Assembly (NCBI RefSeq): GCF_947492815.1
Contig: NZ_CANLOB010000015.1
Span: forward strand, 1 to 64,000
Direction of reading: 5' to 3'
DNA: 64,000 bases
Source of the DNA: an uncultured Dokdonia sp.
GTDB lineage: Bacteria > Bacteroidota > Bacteroidia > Flavobacteriales > Flavobacteriaceae
Shown: piece after piece, positions 61,027 through 64,000 of the stretch
Position numbering within the stretch: position 1 is the first letter of the stretch
How the letters are laid out: each line of letters starts with the position of its first letter
Made by a program: the position numbers and the translations under genes
Notes under the pieces: model-generated
Told to the model about the DNA's origin: nothing
Seen by the model: the letters and a program-made list of their open reading frames with translations, nothing else
The model's database searches: none

Positions 61027-63129
61027 ATGAATCCCACATTCCTTCAAACACCTATAGACTACTTAAAAGGCGTCGGTCCTAACAGGGCTGATCTGTTACG
61101 TGCGGAATTAGGAATTCATACCTATCAAGACCTCATCCATTTATTTCCCAATCGATATATAGATCGTACCCGGTATTATACCATTTCAGAATTAGAACGC
61201 AATAGCGCCGATGTACAAGTTGTAGGAAAAGTGACGAGCCTCAAAATGGTAGAAGGAAAAGGCAGACGCCTTGTGGCTACTTTCAAAGATGATGGCGGTG
61301 TAATGGAGCTTGTTTGGTTTAGAGGTCAAAAATGGATTCGCGAAAGTATCAAACTCAATACGACCTATGTTATTTTTGGAAAAACCAATTATTACAATGG
61401 GAAATTTTCGATGCCACATCCAGAAATGGAATTACTCGCAGATCATAAAAAAAGTTTACGTAGTGCGATGCAACCTGTGTATCCAAGTACTGAAAAATTA
61501 AGTAATAAAGGCATCACAAATAAGGTCGTAAATGCATTGATGCAAACGCTCTTTATGGAGGCTAAAAGTCACCTTTATGAAAGCCTCTCAAAACCCATTG
61601 TAGAAGGACTAAAATTAATGCCTAAAAGAGAAGCATTATTAAACATTCATTTTCCGCAATCGCAAGCCGATTTAGCTAGGGCACAATACCGTTTAAAATT
61701 TGAAGAATTTTTCTATATCCAACTCCAACTTGCCTTCAAAAATCGGATGCATAAAACCAAAATAAAAGGGTATCCGTTTGAAAAAATTGGAGACAATTTT
61801 AATAATTTCTATAACAACCATTTACCCTTCGAATTAACAGGCGCTCAAAAAAGAGTCCTTAAAGAAATCCGTCATGACTTAGGGTCCAATGCGCAAATGA
61901 GTCGGCTTTTACAAGGAGATGTGGGTTCTGGAAAGACGATTGTAGCACTTTTATCAATGTTAATAGCACTTGACAACGATTTTCAAGCCTGTTTAATGGC
62001 GCCAACTGAAATTTTGTCAGTCCAACACTATAATGGTTTACTAGAGCTATGCAAACCACTGAATACCAGAATTTCATTATTAACTGGGTCAACTAAGACT
62101 TCAAGTAGAAAAATCATTCACGAGCAACTCGAAAATGGTGAATTACAGATCCTTATCGGCACCCATGCGCTACTTGAAGATAAGGTAAAATTTAAAAACT
62201 TAGGGCTTGCTGTTATTGACGAACAACATCGTTTTGGTGTAAAACAACGCAGCAAATTATGGCACAAAAATGAATTCCCACCACACGTATTAGTGATGAC
62301 CGCCACCCCTATTCCGCGTACTCTTGCCATGACCGTTTATGGAGACCTCGATGTATCGATTATTGACGAACTTCCACCGGGTCGAAAATCAATCAAAACA
62401 GTGCATCGATATGATGCCAATAGACTCAAAGTTTTCGCCTTTATTAGAGACGAAATTAAGAAGGGAAGACAGGTTTATATTGTGTACCCATTAATCCAAG
62501 AATCTGAGGCAATGGATTACAAAGATTTGATGGATGGATATGAGAGTATTTCGAGGGAGTTTCCCCTACCCGATTTTCAGATTTCTATCGTCCACGGAAA
62601 AATGAAACCCGCCGATAAGGATTATGAAATGCAACGTTTCATAAATGGCGAAACACAAATCATGGTCGCCACCACCGTGATCGAAGTGGGTGTAAATGTT
62701 CCGAATGCTTCGGTGATGATTATTGAAAGTGCCGAACGTTTTGGATTGAGTCAGCTGCATCAATTACGAGGTCGTGTGGGACGTGGTGCCGAGCAGAGTT
62801 ATTGTATCCTTATGACGAGTTTTAAGCTCTCTAGCGACTCTAAAACTAGATTGGAGACCATGACACGCACCAACGATGGTTTTGAGATTGCAGAGGTCGA
62901 TTTAAAGCTTAGAGGGCCTGGAGACATTACCGGTACGCAACAAAGTGGTGTGCTACATCTTAAAATAGGCGATATTATCAGAGATAATGATATTCTGAAA
63001 GTAGCTCGGAGTTATGCTTGGGGTGTGGTAAAGGATGACCCCGCTTTCGCGAAAGCGGAAAACCAAATCATACGGTTTATGTATGCGCAAATGGTCAAGT
63101 TTAAGAATATCTGGAGTTACATAAGCTAA
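61027..63129 (+). CDS. recG: ATP-dependent DNA helicase RecG
   Basis: A 700-residue branch-migration helicase. The N-terminal wedge/OB domain is about 1-160 (YLKGVGPNRADLLRAELGI, VVGKVTSLKMVEGKGRRL). Helicase motif I is GDVGSGKTIVALLSML (298-313), motif II DEQH, motif III TATPIPRTL, motif V IMVATTVIEVGVNVPNA and motif VI QLRGRVGRG. The C-terminal RecG wing follows. A copy of the palindrome (63041-63058) is translated as PAFAKAE close to the end. It is cytoplasmic and resolves stalled replication forks. Confidence 0.97.
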   Translation: MNPTFLQTPIDYLKGVGPNRADLLRAELGIHTYQDLIHLFPNRYIDRTRYYTISELERNSADVQVVGKVTSLKMVEGKGRRLVATFKDDGGVMELVWFRGQKWIRESIKLNTTYVIFGKTNYYNGKFSMPHPEMELLADHKKSLRSAMQPVYPSTEKLSNKGITNKVVNALMQTLFMEAKSHLYESLSKPIVEGLKLMPKREALLNIHFPQSQADLARAQYRLKFEEFFYIQLQLAFKNRMHKTKIKGYPFEKIGDNFNNFYNNHLPFELTGAQKRVLKEIRHDLGSNAQMSRLLQGDVGSGKTIVALLSMLIALDNDFQACLMAPTEILSVQHYNGLLELCKPLNTRISLLTGSTKTSSRKIIHEQLENGELQILIGTHALLEDKVKFKNLGLAVIDEQHRFGVKQRSKLWHKNEFPPHVLVMTATPIPRTLAMTVYGDLDVSIIDELPPGRKSIKTVHRYDANRLKVFAFIRDEIKKGRQVYIVYPLIQESEAMDYKDLMDGYESISREFPLPDFQISIVHGKMKPADKDYEMQRFINGETQIMVATTVIEVGVNVPNASVMIIESAERFGLSQLHQLRGRVGRGAEQSYCILMTSFKLSSDSKTRLETMTRTNDGFEIAEVDLKLRGPGDITGTQQSGVLHLKIGDIIRDNDILKVARSYAWGVVKDDPAFAKAENQIIRFMYAQMVKFKNIWSYIS

Positions 63130-63141
63130 TCATTATATACA

Positions 63142-63174
63142 AAAACTGCCCAACATACATGTTTGAGCAGTTTT
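63142..63174. terminator. bidirectional terminator
   Basis: AAAACTGC (63142-63149) pairs with GCAGTTTT (63167-63174) with further pairing inside. It lies between convergent recG and the lipoprotein gene. Confidence 0.75.
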
Positions 63175-63196
63175 CAAAAAATATATTAAAATAAAA

Positions 63197-63691
63197 TTAC
63201 GAATCTGAACATGCTATAGCACATCCTATTGCACAAGCTACAATATTAGCTCCTGGCGCAAACCACCAGTATCCGACACAATCTCTAAATTCATCATAGT
63301 TCCAATGAAAAAATGATGTAGCATCTATGTCTCCATCCATATAGTCTTTTACATATATTGACGGTATAAGTTCTTCTACAGAAGAAATTAAATTACCATT
63401 TTTATCTATAGATAACATCAATATATCCTGTTCTTGCGATGATTCTCTTAATAGTTGTGCAACATTAAGTGCTCCAAGTTCAAATTGTTCTAAAAGTTCA
63501 TTTGATTCTAACATTTCTGAATTATTTACTTCATAAGTCCCGTCTATATAAAACCTAGCAGAGAAGGTTCTTGAACTTTGCGCCCTCTCAAGTGTAAAGT
63601 CTGATGTTTCTGTTTCAATAGTTTCTTCTTTCTCACAACCAACTAACCCAACGGTTAAGATGATTAACATTACTGTCATTATTTTTTTCAT
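63197..63691 (-). CDS. lipoprotein with cysteine-rich hydrophobic C-terminus
   Basis: A 164-residue lipoprotein, read from the ATG at 63691 (MKKIMTVMLIILTVGLVGC); upstream in-frame codons to 63742 are not used because the signal peptide begins here. The body has TLERAQSSRTFSARFYIDGTYEV and a helix around ELLEQFELGALNVAQLL. The last 27 residues (from CVGYWWFAPGANIVAC to CAIACSDS) contain four Cys in a small, hydrophobic setting, unusual for a lipoprotein end and reminiscent of bacteriocin-like or self-associating tails. Function unknown. Confidence 0.65.
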   Translation of the reverse strand: MKKIMTVMLIILTVGLVGCEKEETIETETSDFTLERAQSSRTFSARFYIDGTYEVNNSEMLESNELLEQFELGALNVAQLLRESSQEQDILMLSIDKNGNLISSVEELIPSIYVKDYMDGDIDATSFFHWNYDEFRDCVGYWWFAPGANIVACAIGCAIACSDS

Positions 63692-64000
63692 AATTAAAAG
63701 TTTTAAAATAGTACCTACTAGTTCGCTGTTCGGCTTCTGCAACTTATTTTAAGTGTAAGTAACACTCCAATTTTGAAATTTCTAAAATTGTATTTGTTGT
63801 TCTGAACACTTCAAATATTGACTGTTTTAAAAAGAAACACAAGACCTACATATCGCAATTTTAAAATACCGAGTCTCTATTTTTAAATTGAGAGTGGTAT
63901 TTAAAAAAAACTAAAACTCGCTTGATAAAATAAGATATAAGCATCAGGTAACGATAAGGTTATCATTTTGAAGGCACACTAATTTCATATATATATAAGT
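63692..64000. other. window end, no gene seen
   Basis: About 300 bp of AT-rich sequence with no gene or repeat that I can support. It should hold the promoter of the lipoprotein gene. Confidence 0.4.

Overview
The window looks like chromosomal DNA from a marine member of the Flavobacteriaceae (Bacteroidota). The evidence is the AT-rich composition, the near absence of Shine-Dalgarno sites (A-rich leaders instead), several TAnnTTTG-type -7 promoter elements, and typical families: a TonB receptor with a carboxypeptidase-regulatory domain, a DUF5686 receptor, DUF6146, DUF6787 and DUF6503 proteins, a group III truncated haemoglobin and many lipoproteins. No rRNA, tRNA, CRISPR array, transposase or phage gene was found. 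The species cannot be named from the sequence alone.

Layout. 1-12 kb: small secreted or lipid-anchored proteins, a very short unlisted double-glycine peptide gene (1333-1488, minus), truncated haemoglobin, a TPR hybrid histidine kinase, a retropepsin-like protease with a PDZ domain, an exported amidohydrolase, a repeat-filled gap and a giant AsmA-like protein. 12.4-15.6 kb: a two-gene cassette with a Dam-type adenine methyltransferase and a 783-residue protein that appears to join a PD-(D/E)XK nuclease, a DGQHR domain and a C-terminal HEPN-like RNase motif; this is a candidate restriction or defence module. 15.9-18 kb: an ECF sigma factor, a membrane-anchored HEAT-repeat protein (probable anti-sigma) and a secreted protein. 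19-24.5 kb: a large BNR/VPS10-like propeller protein and an XRE-membrane-serine hydrolase fusion. 24.6-28.4 kb: ferredoxin, LuxC-like acyl-CoA reductase, serC and serA. 28.6-34.2 kb: a DUF937 protein, the DUF6146/DUF6787 pair, and a His/Cys-rich exported protein, TonB receptor and lipoprotein that look like a metal-uptake set. 34.5-40.3 kb: membrane redoxin, DUF2199 protein, the NAD(P)HX repair enzyme, a cysteine-rich bacteriocin-like peptide behind a long hairpin, a PD40 lipoprotein and a pseudouridine synthase with no ordinary start codon.

40.6-45.7 kb is the other standout region. A plant-like tyrosinase carrying its own C-terminal domain is followed by a lipoprotein that is just a copy of that C-terminal domain, then by a DUF2182 membrane protein with a His-rich loop, then by an L-amino-acid-oxidase-like flavoenzyme. 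Together they suggest a copper-dependent quinone (melanin) and hydrogen peroxide producing system with a detached cap or chaperone domain. 45.8-64 kb is mostly ordinary chromosome: CPBP-like protein, two methyltransferases, DinB-like protein, DUF5686 receptor, smpB, DUF6503 lipoprotein, SixA-like phosphatase, metallophosphoesterase, a Crp-type regulator, a hotdog thioesterase, an ATP-grasp protein, recG and a lipoprotein with a cysteine-rich tail.

Throughout the window a 10-bp palindrome, TTTCGCGAAA, recurs at least 20 times, often inside TACGCTTTCGCGAAAGCGTA, both between genes and in frame inside six genes. A longer composite element is built on it and has inserted into the acyl-CoA reductase gene. 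At least three other short dispersed repeat families fill the intergenic gaps.
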